Positions 41,451-53,032 of a stretch of DNA of 64,000 nt are shown piece after piece. The stretch covers positions 98,627 through 162,626 of the forward strand of contig SSNU01000011.1 of the NCBI GenBank assembly GCA_012064415.1, in the 5' to 3' direction. A program made the translations under genes and the position numbers. Origin of the DNA: Gyrodactylus bullatarudis. Its lineage: Eukaryota; Platyhelminthes; Monogenea; Gyrodactylidea; Gyrodactylidae. Under the pieces are notes generated by a model that was given only the letters and a program-made list of their open reading frames with translations, ran no database searches and had not been told where the DNA came from. Position 1 is the stretch's first letter. Each line of letters begins with the position of its first letter.

Positions 41451-42850
41451 TTTTAAAGCTAGTGATTCTTTCAAATTATAATTCACGTTCTCTTTAGGTA
41501 CAAGAAATTTATTCATTTCTTCTCTTCAAATGACACATTTTCCCTCTACGGATCTCTTCATTCATACGAAGCAGACAAATTTGATTAGAAATTCATACAA
41601 TAGAAGTAGAAGAAAGAGAAATGAAATAATGAGTGAATAAAGTATTTTTTCAAACCAAAGCATCTTCTATCTGGATCTGTCTGATTCTACTCTATTGCTC
41701 TATTGATATCACTTTCGTTTTACAAAATTACTCTTACCGTATTACGAACGTATTTTCTAAGGAAAATCATTAGAAGAAATTTTAAATGTGGAATTGGCAC
41801 CCAAATCTGAGAGTAATCAAACGTTTTTTTTAATTTTAAATCGCCATTAGACGAGTAAACGGTGTACTGGAATTAAAAAAAAAATCACTTTCTCAACTTT
41901 TGAGTACAAATTTTAAAGTAATAAAATGGTTCAATATTTTTCAAGCAATTCGAATTCGTCTATAGAGGTTAACAGGTTATTATTGATTTAATTCAAATAA
42001 TTTGAATTTTTCAATCATCATTTTTTAACCCAACATTCAAAAGTTTAACTTTTTCTTGAAAATTACAAGTTTATCTCAACCTCTTTGGCCAAATTTGAAA
42101 TCTTTCTTTAATCTTGATCCGAATTATTAAATCTTTGTAAAAAAATTCTCGTTCATTCCAAATCAGAGAAAATTTTCTTCTTTCTTGTAAAAAAAGATGG
42201 CCTGCCAAAAAAAGGATGAGATGATGGAAGTTTTCCGACAAGATCTAAATTAAGATATTTTTGAGAAAATAAAATACATAGTAAAACATTTAGTAAAACA
42301 TAAACATATTGAAGGATTTACAGAACAGAAGTGATAACTTAACACTGATAACCATAACAATCCCATCTTTTAGTCCTTTTTTAACCCTTTTTGTATTTTG
42401 ACCATTTTTTAGGAAGTTTAGTGTATATAGAATACAATACTAGTAATATTTCTCAGTATACGTGAAAATGCTCAAGATTTCACGCCTTTCAATTCACCTT
42501 TGAATAATTTATTTAAGATTGGATTTTGGATTTTCTTTTTAAAAAAAGTTTTGAGCCTCCAAGCCTTCCAAAGGGGACTAGAAATATAGACGAATTTTTT
42601 TGAGTTTTCATTCGATCATGTTCCTTACATAGTGACATAATAGACCTAAAGTATCAATTTCTTTCATTTAACAGCAAAAGTTGATTATACTACTTAGGAT
42701 TTCTTAATTCCCTTGAGTATGAAATGTTAATTTTTAAGTTTTGTTCTGATCAAAATTTAATAGTAAGCTTGTTTGTCAATGAAATCTTTGACTACTACGT
42801 GACAAATCGTGTAAATAAAAATCGAAAATATTTTTCCTTGCATTAAAGTT
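41451..42850. other. no recognised content
   Basis: This AT-rich stretch lies between repeat fragments. I see no supported coding frame, inverted repeat or RNA gene. Confidence 0.4.
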
Positions 42851-42854
42851 AACA

Positions 42855-42930
42855 CAGTCAGTTGCGAAACTCATTGGCCACCCTTGTTCATGAAAATGCG
42901 ATAAAATTTTTGATATATTTTTGGTCTATT
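42855..42930 (+). repeat. Tc1-like terminal repeat, solo
   Basis: CAGTCAGTTGCGAAACTCAT followed by TGGCCACCC is the mirror of the ends at 26243 and 48500. No matching opposite end is nearby. Confidence 0.55.
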
Positions 42931-43106
42931 CATGTTCTATTCCTTCCTACATACATTAAGTAACATGTAACTTTGCGCTGATCCTGAATCTGTGCTCAGA
43001 TCTGAAAAATTCACTATAATTTCTGAGATAATTGGAAAAAACGATATTTCCCAAAATTCCAAATTTCCCAAATTTTTAAAATTAATTTTCGCAAAAACCG
43101 TAAATG

Positions 43107-43650
43107 TTATTGTATTAATTGTTTCGCAATTATATGAGAAATTAAATTCTGCGTCGATTGATATGACTTTTGTGGATCCCCTTTGAAAGGAATCTTTAAA
43201 TAAGTCGGAATTAGTTCATCAACATCATTTTCTGCTTTCTTCTTGGAACTGGAATGCTTATCTATAAACGCCTTTGGATACCCGTCTTCCATTAATAGCT
43301 GTCTAAGAACTTCTCTGTCTGCAGATTTGTTTATCTCCGATGTTAATCTCTCAATTTTCAAAAACTCATTCCTGATTAAACTTTTCTTCTGACATGCAGG
43401 ACTGAAGCTTAAGAAAGGTAAAAATTGACATGGTACAGATTTCTTTCTGTAGCTTCTAGTTTGGGCCACTTCATTGACTTTTGTAATCAGGACATCTAGA
43501 AAATTCAGGGAACCTTCTTCTTCTTAGGCTGTAAACTCCATGTTGAGATGAACGCTGTTTAATTTCTCCAGGATAAATTTGGCATCAACATTCTGTTCGA
43601 GGACAAGGAAAGTATCATCTATGTACCGAGAGTATAAACGGCATCCACTG
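43107..43650 (-). pseudogene. Penelope-like reverse transcriptase fragment
   Basis: Reading the minus strand from 43650, the sequence gives SRYIDDTFLVLEQ (the YxDD catalytic block) and LEKLNSVHLNMEFTA. An in-frame stop follows, then EEEGSLNFLDVLITK, TRSYRKKSVPCQF, and finally KKSLI and LLMEDGYPKAFI. This order (YVDDTF, LNxxHxxIxFTxE, LxFLDV, TxxYRK, NGYP) is that of Penelope-like elements. The N-terminal RT motifs and the GIY-YIG nuclease are absent. One stop plus truncation make it a relic. Confidence 0.82.
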
Positions 43651-43896
43651 ATTATTATCATTCACTGTAATTAGTATGAACTGAGAGGAATCAAACATTG
43701 TTGCTAATCAGAAAAGAGGGAAGAAACGGAAACGATTCAGTGGGCAATTATCGTTGGACAAGTTTGTGAAAAGAAGATAATTTGAAATATCAATTAGCCT
43801 TGGTGAGAAATTTTAACTCATTAACTCAAAAATCCAATGAGATTATAACCAATCAGAGGAACTTGTACATTTTATTTATTTTCTCTATAAATATCG

Positions 43897-43940
43897 AGCC
43901 GGTGTAATAGTCTGGCGAGATCCAAGCTTTATCACTAATT
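43897..43940 (+). ncRNA. hammerhead-like RNA module, copy 4 (degenerate)
   Basis: The first box is CTGGCGA instead of CTGACGA, and about ten bases including GAAA are missing. Even so, stem I (TAGT and ACTA at 43934-43937, preceded by TC) is kept. A CCAAT box (AACCAATCAGAGG near 43851) and TATAAATA (near 43887) precede it. A foldback (44216-45435) appears to have inserted in the sequence that follows the module. Confidence 0.45.
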
Positions 43941-44215
43941 ATAATTATTAATAACACGGGTGGTTGGGGGGTTGCGATAAATTTTTGCGACAAACTGATT
44001 ATAGTGTAAAATTTTACACAGATTCCGAATCTGCTTCCAAAAATTTTCTAAGTTGCTCAGTTTTTGCGCAATTCGCGAAAAACCGAAATAGCACAATTTT
44101 CATAATCGGGACTTGAATAAATCAATTTTTCGACTTGATCCTTAGACATTTCAGAGTAAAATTTGATATCATTTGAAAGAACGTAAAATTTTCTACAAGA
44201 CGCTTTCAAGCTAAA

Positions 44216-45435
44216 ACATGCTTTTGGAATGGATCATCCTCAAAATTGGTCGTAAAGTTGAAAAAAGATGAAAAATTAGCGAAAAATGCCATGCACTTTT
44301 TTGTTTTTACCCTTCAACAGGCTATCTTATTTTGATAAAATCTCAAATTTTAATGGGGGAAAGAATGTAAAATTTGTTTCTCTATCCAATGATACCTCGC
44401 ATGACCATTTATCTTTTCTGATTCAGATTTTATTCAAGGTTCTTTCATTAGTGATTTCACTCAATTTTTCTCGATTTATTTTTTCTCGATTCTGATTGGT
44501 TCATTTTGATTAGCACAATAATTTCGTATAAAACTGAAGGATTTATAATAAATAATTAAGTTGAGGTTGGACGAATCTTAGTGATTCATACAATAAATGG
44601 CGGAGGAGTAACATTTTCCCATTATAAAAGTAGAGACCTTATTTTTCATTTGAAGACAATCTATCTTTTTGTAATAATGAACTTTGTCTCATGAACTTGA
44701 AGTTACATTTCCTTCGTTTTCATTTTGATTTTTTTCATCAAGTTCCACTTGGTACCGTCTCAGATGAACAAGGTGAAAAAATGCACCAAATGATGATGTT
44801 CATTGAGGAGAAATATATTCAATAATAAATGTGGAACATTGTCTTTCAGATTACTGTTGGTTTATAAAAAATACAGATTAAAGATAGAGAATATTGTTGC
44901 TCCCCCAAAATTTGTTTTATACTCAATCAAATAACTTTGTAAAACCATACAATGTAGAAGAAATTCTGAACATTTAAATTAAACAGTTTTACTATATTTT
45001 ATAATACAAGAATTGTAAATGAAAAAATCAGATAAAACTTCAATGTAAATATTTTTATAAATATACAAATCCCTTTTAGTGTCTATACTGATTTAATCAT
45101 TTATTATAAATCCTTCAGTTTTATACGAAATTATTGTGCTAATCAAAATGAACCAATCAGAATCGAGAAAAAATAAATCGAGAAAAATTGAGTGAAATCA
45201 CTAATGAAAGAACCTTGAATAAAATCTGAATCAGAAAAGATAAATGGTCATGCGAGGTATCATTGGATAGAGAAACAAATTTTACATTCTTTCCCCCATT
45301 AAAATTTGAGATTTTATCAAAATAAGATAGCCTGTTGAAGGGTAAAAACAAAAAAGTGCATGGCATTTTTCGCTAATTTTTCATCTTTTTTCAACTTTAC
45401 GACCAATTTTGAGGATGATCCATTCCAAAAGCACG
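44216..45435. mobile_element. foldback element, ~345 bp arms
   Basis: The arms 44216-44562 and about 45085-45435 are inverted near-identical copies around a spacer of about 520 bp. The identical 69-codon frames on opposite strands (44286 and 45157) are just the two arms. TTATAATTATT occurs on both outer sides (near 43940 and 45455), and the sequence that follows the module at 110 continues at 45465. This suggests insertion into a copy of that module. Confidence 0.75.
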
Positions 45436-45888
45436 TTTGAACTTTTTTAATTATTATTATAATTATTCACTTGACTTCAAATTTCTCTAGATGATTCCTT
45501 CATCGCCACCAAATAAATAATGCATTGAAAAAGGTTTCCTGATGAAAAAAATTTTGCTCTCAATTCACAGTCTTTAAGACAAGAGAATTGGTAAAAGAGT
45601 AATATTCTTGAACTTGGTATTCTAATGGAAAGCCTAACCTGAAATTTCTATTCCTAAATTTCAGAGCTATCTCTTGTAGACTTCAGATTAATTATATCAG
45701 CTTTTTAATGTGTTAATGTCTCAATAATCGAAAAAGTTAATTTTCTCCCTTTTACCTAAAATCGATTCCGAAAAAGTATAGTTGAAAAGATAAAACAAAA
45801 GAATAAATTCTGAGAAATTGTTGTTTAAAAAAATAATTGTTCTAACATATTTTAAATCCTTTGTATTATTTTATTCACAAGCCTAATA

Positions 45889-47462
45889 ATGAATCAACGA
45901 CCCCGTCGTGAAAGGCGAAATACTAATCGTCGTTTTGAAGATTTTGTCCTAGGCAATGAGCCTGTTCGTATTGCACGACCTCGTTAGTTAGTACTTATTT
46001 TATTTTAATTGAAAAGAACGTCGACGTCGTACAGAGCCTGTCCGTGTGGTCCAACCTGTAGCTAGACCACGAAGAAGAACAGATCCTCCTATTGTGGAGC
46101 GAATCAGAGAAGAAGAAAGGGAGGTTGCGGCTGAACTAAGGCCTAATAATCCTAGGAGACCTCTACGCTATAGAAATGAAGAGCTCCATTCCTTGATTAG
46201 AGTTGCTGCTCAGAATAATTCATCAAGAACAGTTGCTGAATTATTTGGTGTTAGTAAAACAACATAAGAAATAGTAAGAATTATTATTTAACAAGATTCT
46301 AGACACCACTCAACCTCGACAGCCTCACGTTGGGGGCAGAAAATCATCAATATCAACTACTCAAGAGCGAAGAGCGTTGCGTATTATGAGAAATAATACC
46401 AATATGTCATTTAAAGAGGTTCAGACCCAGTATTTTCCAAATGTGGGTTACTCAGCTTTTTGCAGAATGGCTAAAAAGAATGAATACTCGAGAAAAAAGG
46501 TTATTAAAAAACCTTTCATAACAGATAAAATCGCCAGGAAATGCCTATTATTTTCAGAAAGATTTATAGTTTTTGATGTTGAATTTTGGAAGAAGGTCAT
46601 TTTTGTTGATGAAGTCACTTTTGAGTTCAAAAGGCCTCTAAATAATGGCTTCGTATTGTGCTCATGAGCTATGACAAGAAGCCTGTATTTCTGGATAGCG
46701 AAGGTAAAACTGACTCCAGAAAGTTCTTTAAGCTGTTACAAGATGGCTTAAAACTTTTCAATCACTGGACTCCGCCCAACTTTAACCCATGATGAAATGA
46801 TGAGGCGCTTAAACTGTAATTTAAATAATATTTTTAAAGTTTTGAAAATTAATTCTTTTTTGCTATTCAAGAGTTGATTCTTGATAATCCCAATGATGAT
46901 TCCGAAGAATCATGGTCAGGAACTGATGACACAGATGAGAATGAATTCCTTGAATTCACATCTGGCTCCGATGAACTGTCTGAAGAGAGTATCCCGGAAG
47001 ATTTGTCTCCAAATATTCAAGAAAGAAGAGTTCTGAACCGAGAAGATCTCGAATTCATTTAGAAAATGACTCTGTTGGTTGACAATCAATCTCTTCTTTT
47101 GATGGATCATGTCAGAATTCATACATCATTCTTCGTTAGTATTTTTAAGCAAATTTTTAATCAAAAATTTAATAATATTTTATTACTAGACTCGATATTA
47201 TCTACAGGCAAATGATCTCATGAATGTTCCACACTGGCCAACGAATAGTCCAGATCTGAATCCAATTGAAAATAATTTTTGGCTATTACAAAGAATGTGG
47301 TACAGAGCAGTTCGAGAAGTTGATGCTCAAGCATCACTTAGCCAAACCATTGAAAAGATGACAGAGCTAATAGATATTAGAGTAATTAACAATGTGATAG
47401 CCAGTATGCCACGACGATTACAAAAAGTAATCGACAAAAATGGTGGCCCAATCAACTATTAA
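45889..47462 (+). pseudogene. Tc1-like transposase gene with introns, interrupted
   Basis: Exon 1 (45889-45982) is Arg-rich. A 34-nt intron (45983-46016) joins it to a second Arg-rich part ending in a helix-turn-helix (TVAELFGVSKTT), where TAA at 46265 breaks the frame. The core from 46377 has KVIFVDEVTFEF (first Asp). Further on, SLLLMDHVRIHTS has the second Asp. After a 55-nt intron (47135-47189), YLQANDLMNVPHWPTNSPDLNPIEN carries the third acidic residue. Between the first and second Asp about 400 bp includes a foreign-looking acidic frame (46874-47062). No terminal repeats were found. Confidence 0.82.
45983..46016 (+). other. 34-nt intron in the Tc1-like gene
   Basis: The donor is CCTC|GTTAGT and the acceptor TTGAAAAG|AA. 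Removal joins ARP with Gln and a run of Arg codons in frame, bypassing the TAG just after the donor. The length is the same as the piggyBac intron at 32554-32587. Confidence 0.65.
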
Positions 47463-47571
47463 TTTATCATTTTCTTTACTTTCATAATAAAGGTCTTATC
47501 ATTATTTTCTTAGAAATAAAATTATAATTTTCTCATTTTATTTATCAATCATTATTTTTTAATCGCATTAA

Positions 47572-47702
47572 CCCTTTCGGTGCCGATGGACATATATGTC
47601 CATCTATTTTAAACCTACATAATTTCGTTATTTTTCAATTTTTTACAAAGATTTTTTTTTCACTTAATCATGAACTTTTTAACATTCTAATGATGTGTTT
47701 TT
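47572..47702 (+). repeat. solo piggyBac left end
   Basis: TTAA followed by CCCTTTCGGTGCCGATGGAC matches 31122 and stays close to it for about 130 bp, then diverges. No transposase or right end follows. Confidence 0.75.
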
Positions 47703-47940
47703 TTTATTTTTCATGGAACCACACTTTGCTTTCTCAGATCTTTTTTCATCACTAACACCAGATACCTTTCTACATAACCCCCCCCCTCATATTATTTGTG
47801 ATAGCATAGACTTCAAAGCATGTTACGCACACCAACAAATGTGATAGGGATATATCACATTCAAAACCAATATTTTGTACACATTTTCTTTATATAAATC
47901 TGGCATGTATAAGCTGATGAGTATGCCACGAAATAAAGAG

Positions 47941-48500
47941 TTTTTTGGTTCCATTTACTCCTGGTATTTCGCACTGATAAGAAACCTAAAAATACAGATT
48001 TTCAATAAAAATATGATCTGGATTTCAAGATCCAATCACTTGGGATCTGATGAACTGATTTTCATGCCCTGACTATTTATGAAACCAGCACTATTTTACC
48101 TATCAAACTAGACCATTCGAAGCTCGAGTGAACGTATAATTGATTCACACCCCTCAATATGTGATCTAAAACCCTGATTTTGACCGGTCGCTTACAAGTA
48201 GAAATACTTAAAACAGGTTTTTTTAGAGTGCTTTTTAACGGAAACTTTAATGTTCTTATGAAAAAGGACCTTCTCTTTTGTATTTATTGATACTTTCAAA
48301 GTCTCTAACACCTCTCTGATCCACACAATAAAGCTTTAAAAACTCAATTTCTGACACTTATAAATTTTACCTTTGAAAACACAAGTTAAACCGAAAACTA
48401 AATGCACCAATGAATTTTTGATATATTTGTATATTTTTCACGGTATATTATGCCCCAGTTTCTTCGGACTGGAGTGGCCAATGAGTTTCGCAACCGACTG
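47941..48500. repeat. 560 bp Tc1-like terminal segment, copy 2
   Basis: It is nearly identical to 25684-26243 and of equal length, ending in CCGACTG next to TA. The left border (TTTTTTGGTTCC) is the same in both copies, so it is a defined unit and not a chance truncation. Confidence 0.75.
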
Positions 48501-48509
48501 TACAATATT

Positions 48510-49970
48510 TTCAGCTCTTTTGTGTCTCAATCTAAAATATCAGTAAGACTGTAAGTACAGAATCATTAGAATCATCTCTTCAAGCTTGATAAGAAAAACA
48601 CCTTGGCTAAAAATCGATAATTTGCAAAATCTATCTCTATTGCATATCCAATGAAAACTCTCAAACTGGACTAAAAAGAGAATTTTAATGCCTCTTTTAC
48701 GTTATAAAAACATGACAATTTCGGAAATGAATGTACCATGTCACAATAAGGGATAAAATCTACAAAAGGGAAGAGACAAAAATTTATGTTTCTTCCTAGA
48801 GAAAATTAGAGTGTGTCCTGTCAGATGGAGATCCACTCTCTTGGTGATAAAGAAATGAATTTGATGGAAAACTCTCGGAAGATTTCGTTCAAATGTTTTT
48901 TTTTAGATTCAATAATTTAAATAGTGTGTTATTCATGTTATACATCAGCTTTTAGTTTTAAGACGCTGGTTGACATTTTTTTAAAAGTCTTGTGATTTTA
49001 AAAAAATTTGTTTAAGTGCAATTGCATGGGTTTGCTGAGAATTTTAATGACTATTGTTTTGAAAAGAGACATTTTCCGTCTGTAATGACAAGAAACTTTT
49101 TCTAATTTTAAATTATATCTAAAGGATTCAACATGGGCCGTTCATTTTTTGTAAAAATTGGAAGTCTTAAAACCTGAGAAGAGCTCAGTTTTTAAAACTA
49201 TCAACACCACAATTCTGGGATAGATTCAGAGGATTCTATTGTCAGAGTTATCTGAGAACAATGGTAGAAATTCTCAAAAAATTAGTAATCCCTTGAACTC
49301 GTTAAGTAATAATATTTATGACGAGGTGGGCACACTATTCACTACGCCACACCTAAAAATTTGATTTGACTTATTCTCATATTTATTAGACATTTTGAAA
49401 TTTATGATTTTTTAAGTGAAAATTCTATAGTGTCAGACTCTTAACTTCCAATTCTGAATTGTGGGATGAAAATAAAAGATAATAAAAAGATTTTGAAATC
49501 CCACTAAAAAGTCTCTTCTCTCAAAGTATAATAAAAACTAATGAATTAAAATTAGAAAAATTCACACATTATTATTATTGTAAATAAAAATCATTTTACC
49601 TCTCCACAGTTCGAAACCTTATTTTAGCAGATGTCCAATATCTATTAAAAAATTTCTAATTTCTGTTCCAGAAATGTTGGAGTATATTCAAATACATTTT
49701 CCAACTTAGTTTTTAATGCTTAAAATGATTTTATATCCTGTTAAATACATTAAGGAGTTGATATTAAGTTGTAATGAGAATCCTACTTTATCGAAATTTT
49801 TCTCCATCAAAACTTGTGTAAATTCAAAAAAATTTGGTATCATTAGAAAGCTTATTTTCTTCTCTTTTTGTTTATGTATATTTATTATTTCAAAATCATG
49901 GATATCATTGATAAATTTGATAGGGAAAGATTTTCGTAAAATTATCGCATATGAGTTTTTCTTGGGAACC
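48510..49970. other. no recognised gene
   Basis: It contains a fragment (near 48605-48650) of the repeat GGCTAAAAATCGATAATTTG also found near 2595, 61050 and 62060. Otherwise I see no supported frame. The open frame at 49716-50003 has no motif. Confidence 0.4.
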
Positions 49971-49984
49971 GGACTCTCAGCTCA

Positions 49985-50626
49985 AATCTGTTTTTGGCGA
50001 TAAAATTAAACGTTCCACAGTATTCCGGTGGCACTCAGCCGTCAAAGATGGAAAAAATGAATTTTGATGAGAGGTCAGAGGTCGACCTTCCGAGATCAAC
50101 CACGATGAAATCGTTGCAGCTATCCGAAAAAACTGCCATTCACCTTCAAGAATGATTTCAGCCGAGTTGATTCTCATAACTAAGTTTGTCGTGTTCTGCG
50201 TGAAGAGAATTTTGTGAATTCTTTTGATGAGTTTGTTCCTCACGAATTGAATGAGTCACCAAAGAAACGGAGAGTTGATGCTGTTAAAATACTACTTCAC
50301 AGAATTCAGTACGATAACTTCTTAAAGAACATTGTTACTACCGATGAAAATGGATCTACCTCAGTGATCAGAGCCGTAAAAGATCATGGAAGAAAGTGGG
50401 AGAGCACATCACACAGCCCATCAAAAATCGTTTTGCCAAAAAGGTCATGTTAACGGTATTTTGGACCATGAAAGGAATTGTTCATTACGAGCTGTTAGAT
50501 CATGGCAAAACAGTTAATGCTGATAGATATTTGTCATATTTGAAAGAGATGATGACCCAAGATTTGGTAGAGTCACTTTTAGTTTTAATAGTTCTCTACT
50601 ACCCATCTAACTTTAGTAAGAATTGA
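49985..50626 (+). pseudogene. mariner transposase relic
   Basis: With stops and frame changes the sequence decodes to TVFRWHSAVKDGKNEF and RGRPSEINHDEIVAAI (paired helix-turn-helix). VPHELNESPKKRRVDA (the WVPHEL block) follows, then FLKNIVTTDENGS (first catalytic Asp). KKVMLTVFWTMKGIVHYELL is the block between catalytic residues. The rest is lost after about 50626. These blocks in this order identify the mariner (Mos1/cecropia-like) family. Confidence 0.88.
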
Positions 50627-51031
50627 GAATTTGAGATCGACGTTTAGAAATATTGAAAAGACAGTCCATAAGAGAATCAAGTAACATGCAAATCAAGATA
50701 ACTGATGACACGTTTCGTCCTCGATAAGACTCATCAGTAAACCATGTCCGGTTTGAGGCCGAATGATTAGAAAATATTGAACATTAGTCGACTCACTAAT
50801 TGAATTGACATTTTCTTGTCTGGTCTCTAAAATTAGCTACAAAAAGACGACCTTCATCTAGTTAACCGGTGAAATATACGCTTCCTTACTTCTAAATCTT
50901 TTATGAAATTAATACTAAAAAGCTCGGCGATACTTTTTAAAAATTTTAATCCTAATAAAACCACGTTAGCAGATCGTAGAAATTTTATTATCTAGGTGTA
51001 CTTTATTGTTAACAAAATACATTAAATTTTG

Positions 51032-51037
51032 TATAAA
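51032..51037 (+). promoter_or_regulatory. TATA box of the ten-cysteine gene
   Basis: TATAAA (51032-51037) within TTGTATAAATTC lies 42 bp before the ATG at 51074. That would leave a 5' untranslated leader of only about 10-15 nt if transcription starts about 30 bp downstream. Confidence 0.55.
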
Positions 51038-51073
51038 TTCGATTTTCTATTTGTAATTCCAAATTAAAATAAA

Positions 51074-51481
51074 ATGATTTCGGTTTTAGCTCTACTTTCA
51101 TTGGCTCTCCTGAGTATTCAGGGACACACTTGTCCGATCTTGAGTTGTGGCAATGATAAACGAGCACAAACAACAGCCTTTGCAGACGCTAGAAATAATG
51201 GGAGATCTGTCCAAAGGATCGATGTAGGAAAAGCCAAGACAAATGGTGTTTGGCTTAATGAAGTAGGAGTTTGTGAAGAGAAATGCAATCCTATTTCTGG
51301 AAAATACGAAGCCTCTACTTGCGGTGGAAAAAGATGTGTTCCATTAAATACAACTGCAGATAATCTGGATTGTCAAGCTAAACCAGAGTTTGATTCAAGA
51401 AAGGGATTTTGGACTTGTAGAAAAACTAAAAAACCAACACATGCCCCAATTTGTTGTAGAACCTCCAAAATCCTTACTTAA
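51074..51481 (+). CDS. secreted ten-cysteine protein, 135 aa
   Basis: A single-exon frame starts ATG ATT TCG with a clear signal peptide: MISVLALLSLALLSIQG, with likely cleavage before HTC. The mature part of about 118 residues has ten Cys: TC, SC, then VC-x-KC, TC-x-RC, DC, WTC and a final CC. It is basic and has no transmembrane segment. The Cys spacing suggests a disulfide-stabilised extracellular protein, but I do not recognise the family. A TATA box lies just upstream and the frame is undamaged. It lies within the proposed globin intron on the opposite strand. An antimicrobial, cuticular or signalling role would be guesswork. Confidence 0.8.
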   Translation: MISVLALLSLALLSIQGHTCPILSCGNDKRAQTTAFADARNNGRSVQRIDVGKAKTNGVWLNEVGVCEEKCNPISGKYEASTCGGKRCVPLNTTADNLDCQAKPEFDSRKGFWTCRKTKKPTHAPICCRTSKILT

Positions 51482-51740
51482 CTTTCAAATGATCTAAAGT
51501 TTCATCATGAAGAATATGACTCATTTAGAAAGTGTACATTTTCAATTTTCAATGTTACCTCAAATTCGTATAGGTATCTTTCAAATAAGCTAAATTACAA
51601 GAGCTCGGAATTATCAAAAATTAAATATAAATTTAATCTAAATATTTTATGAATAATGCAGCACCTATACTTACAAAGGTTAACTAGAAATATTATATAG
51701 GGATATATTACTTATTAAGCACCTAGAACGAAATATTTCT

Positions 51741-52413
51741 AGTTAAAATTAAATACAGTCAATCACCAAGAGAGTTTAAAGAATGGTGGAATCAAAAATT
51801 AGAGGTAGAGTTGAAAGAATAGTGGAATGCTATGGTCTATTCTATGGTATATAATGTAAATTCATACCCTCACACACATCCATGTATTTCACTCAGGGTC
51901 TCAACATTGAAGTATAGGACGATTAAAGATAGATAGATAAATTGGTATATTATTTAAAATAGAAGATTTAGAAGATTCTTTAGGATTTATTCTAGAAATT
52001 CAGAATCTAAGACATGTTATGCAAAAAGAATTAGCCTTCTATCTCAAAAAATAAGAAAGTTATGCCTATTTGAAGTTTGGTTAATTCCAAATTTGATTGG
52101 AAAATGAAATGAGTTTGAAAAGATCAGAGAAGAATCATTGTCGATTTTTATTGTGTGTGATAACATAGTTTACCTTATTAGATAAACCCTTTCCTGCTAA
52201 TTACTCGTTACTTTTCATGCGACTTAATTACTCTTCCTATACTTCAATGTTGAGACCCTGAGTGAAATACATGGATGTGTGTGAGGGTATGAATTTACGC
52301 TATATACCATCGAATAGACCATAGCATTCCACTATTCTTTCAACTCTACCTCTGATTTTTGATTCCACCATTCCTTAAACTCTCTTGGTGATTGAGTGTA
52401 TTTAATTTTAACT
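51741..52413. mobile_element. foldback, ~178 bp arms
   Basis: The arms 51741-51919 and 52236-52413 start AGTTAAAATTAAATACAGTC. Inside the tips, TA-CAGTCAATCACCAAG and its partner TA-CACTCAATCACCAAG look like Tc1/mariner-type ends. It starts about 260 bp downstream of the ten-cysteine gene. No coding content is seen. Confidence 0.75.
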
Positions 52414-53032
52414 AAACTTTTACGTAAATACATGAATATCCACGCCCATCTGTAGAAACAAAGCTTAGTATGTGATAACTAGAGTTTTTCCAAAGGAGTA
52501 AATATAATATCCAAAAGTAGCAATACTAATTAATCATGAAATATATGTTTTTTTGCACACAAAATGAGCTTTTCAACATTGCAATGGAACCAAAAAAGAT
52601 CGTTGAGACTTTAAGAAACAGATCAATTCTACTACACGAAAATTAATGAATTTCGTTGATCTCAAATCGATTCTTCATTCAAAAATTGAATTTTTTTACT
52701 GTAAATGTGTCTTTTTGAACCGCATTACAAAAATTTTTCAAAAAATTTGAGAAAATCATGAAGAAATGAGATTTTTCAATTCTCAAATTCACTGTAGAGG
52801 TTCATAAATTGAATAAAATTAAAAATTCAGGGTATTTTCTCTCTGATTTATAAAATTTCGACCACCATTTATTGATTATAATTCAAGAATGATTTTATGA
52901 AATCTGGAAAATTGAAAACACATTTATTCATAATGAATTCTGTCAAAATCATCCAAAGATGAAAAAGGTGCTAGATTTTCATAATTTTTTGATCAATATC
53001 GAGTGATTCTCTTTATGAAATTTTTCCACATA

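Noticed and set aside
43895..43945. Reading the CCAAT/TATA/module units as ordinary LTRs of a Ty3/gypsy element
   Set aside because: No primer-binding site, TG...CA ends, integrase or protease was found near any copy. Only Penelope-type and non-LTR RT sequence is present.
44286..45366. Two identical 69-codon frames on opposite strands (44286-44495 and 45157-45366)
   Set aside because: They are the two arms of one inverted repeat, with no motif and no reason to be translated.
47875..48072. 65-codon frame
   Set aside because: It runs into the 560 bp Tc1-like repeat and is not open in the copy at 25684.
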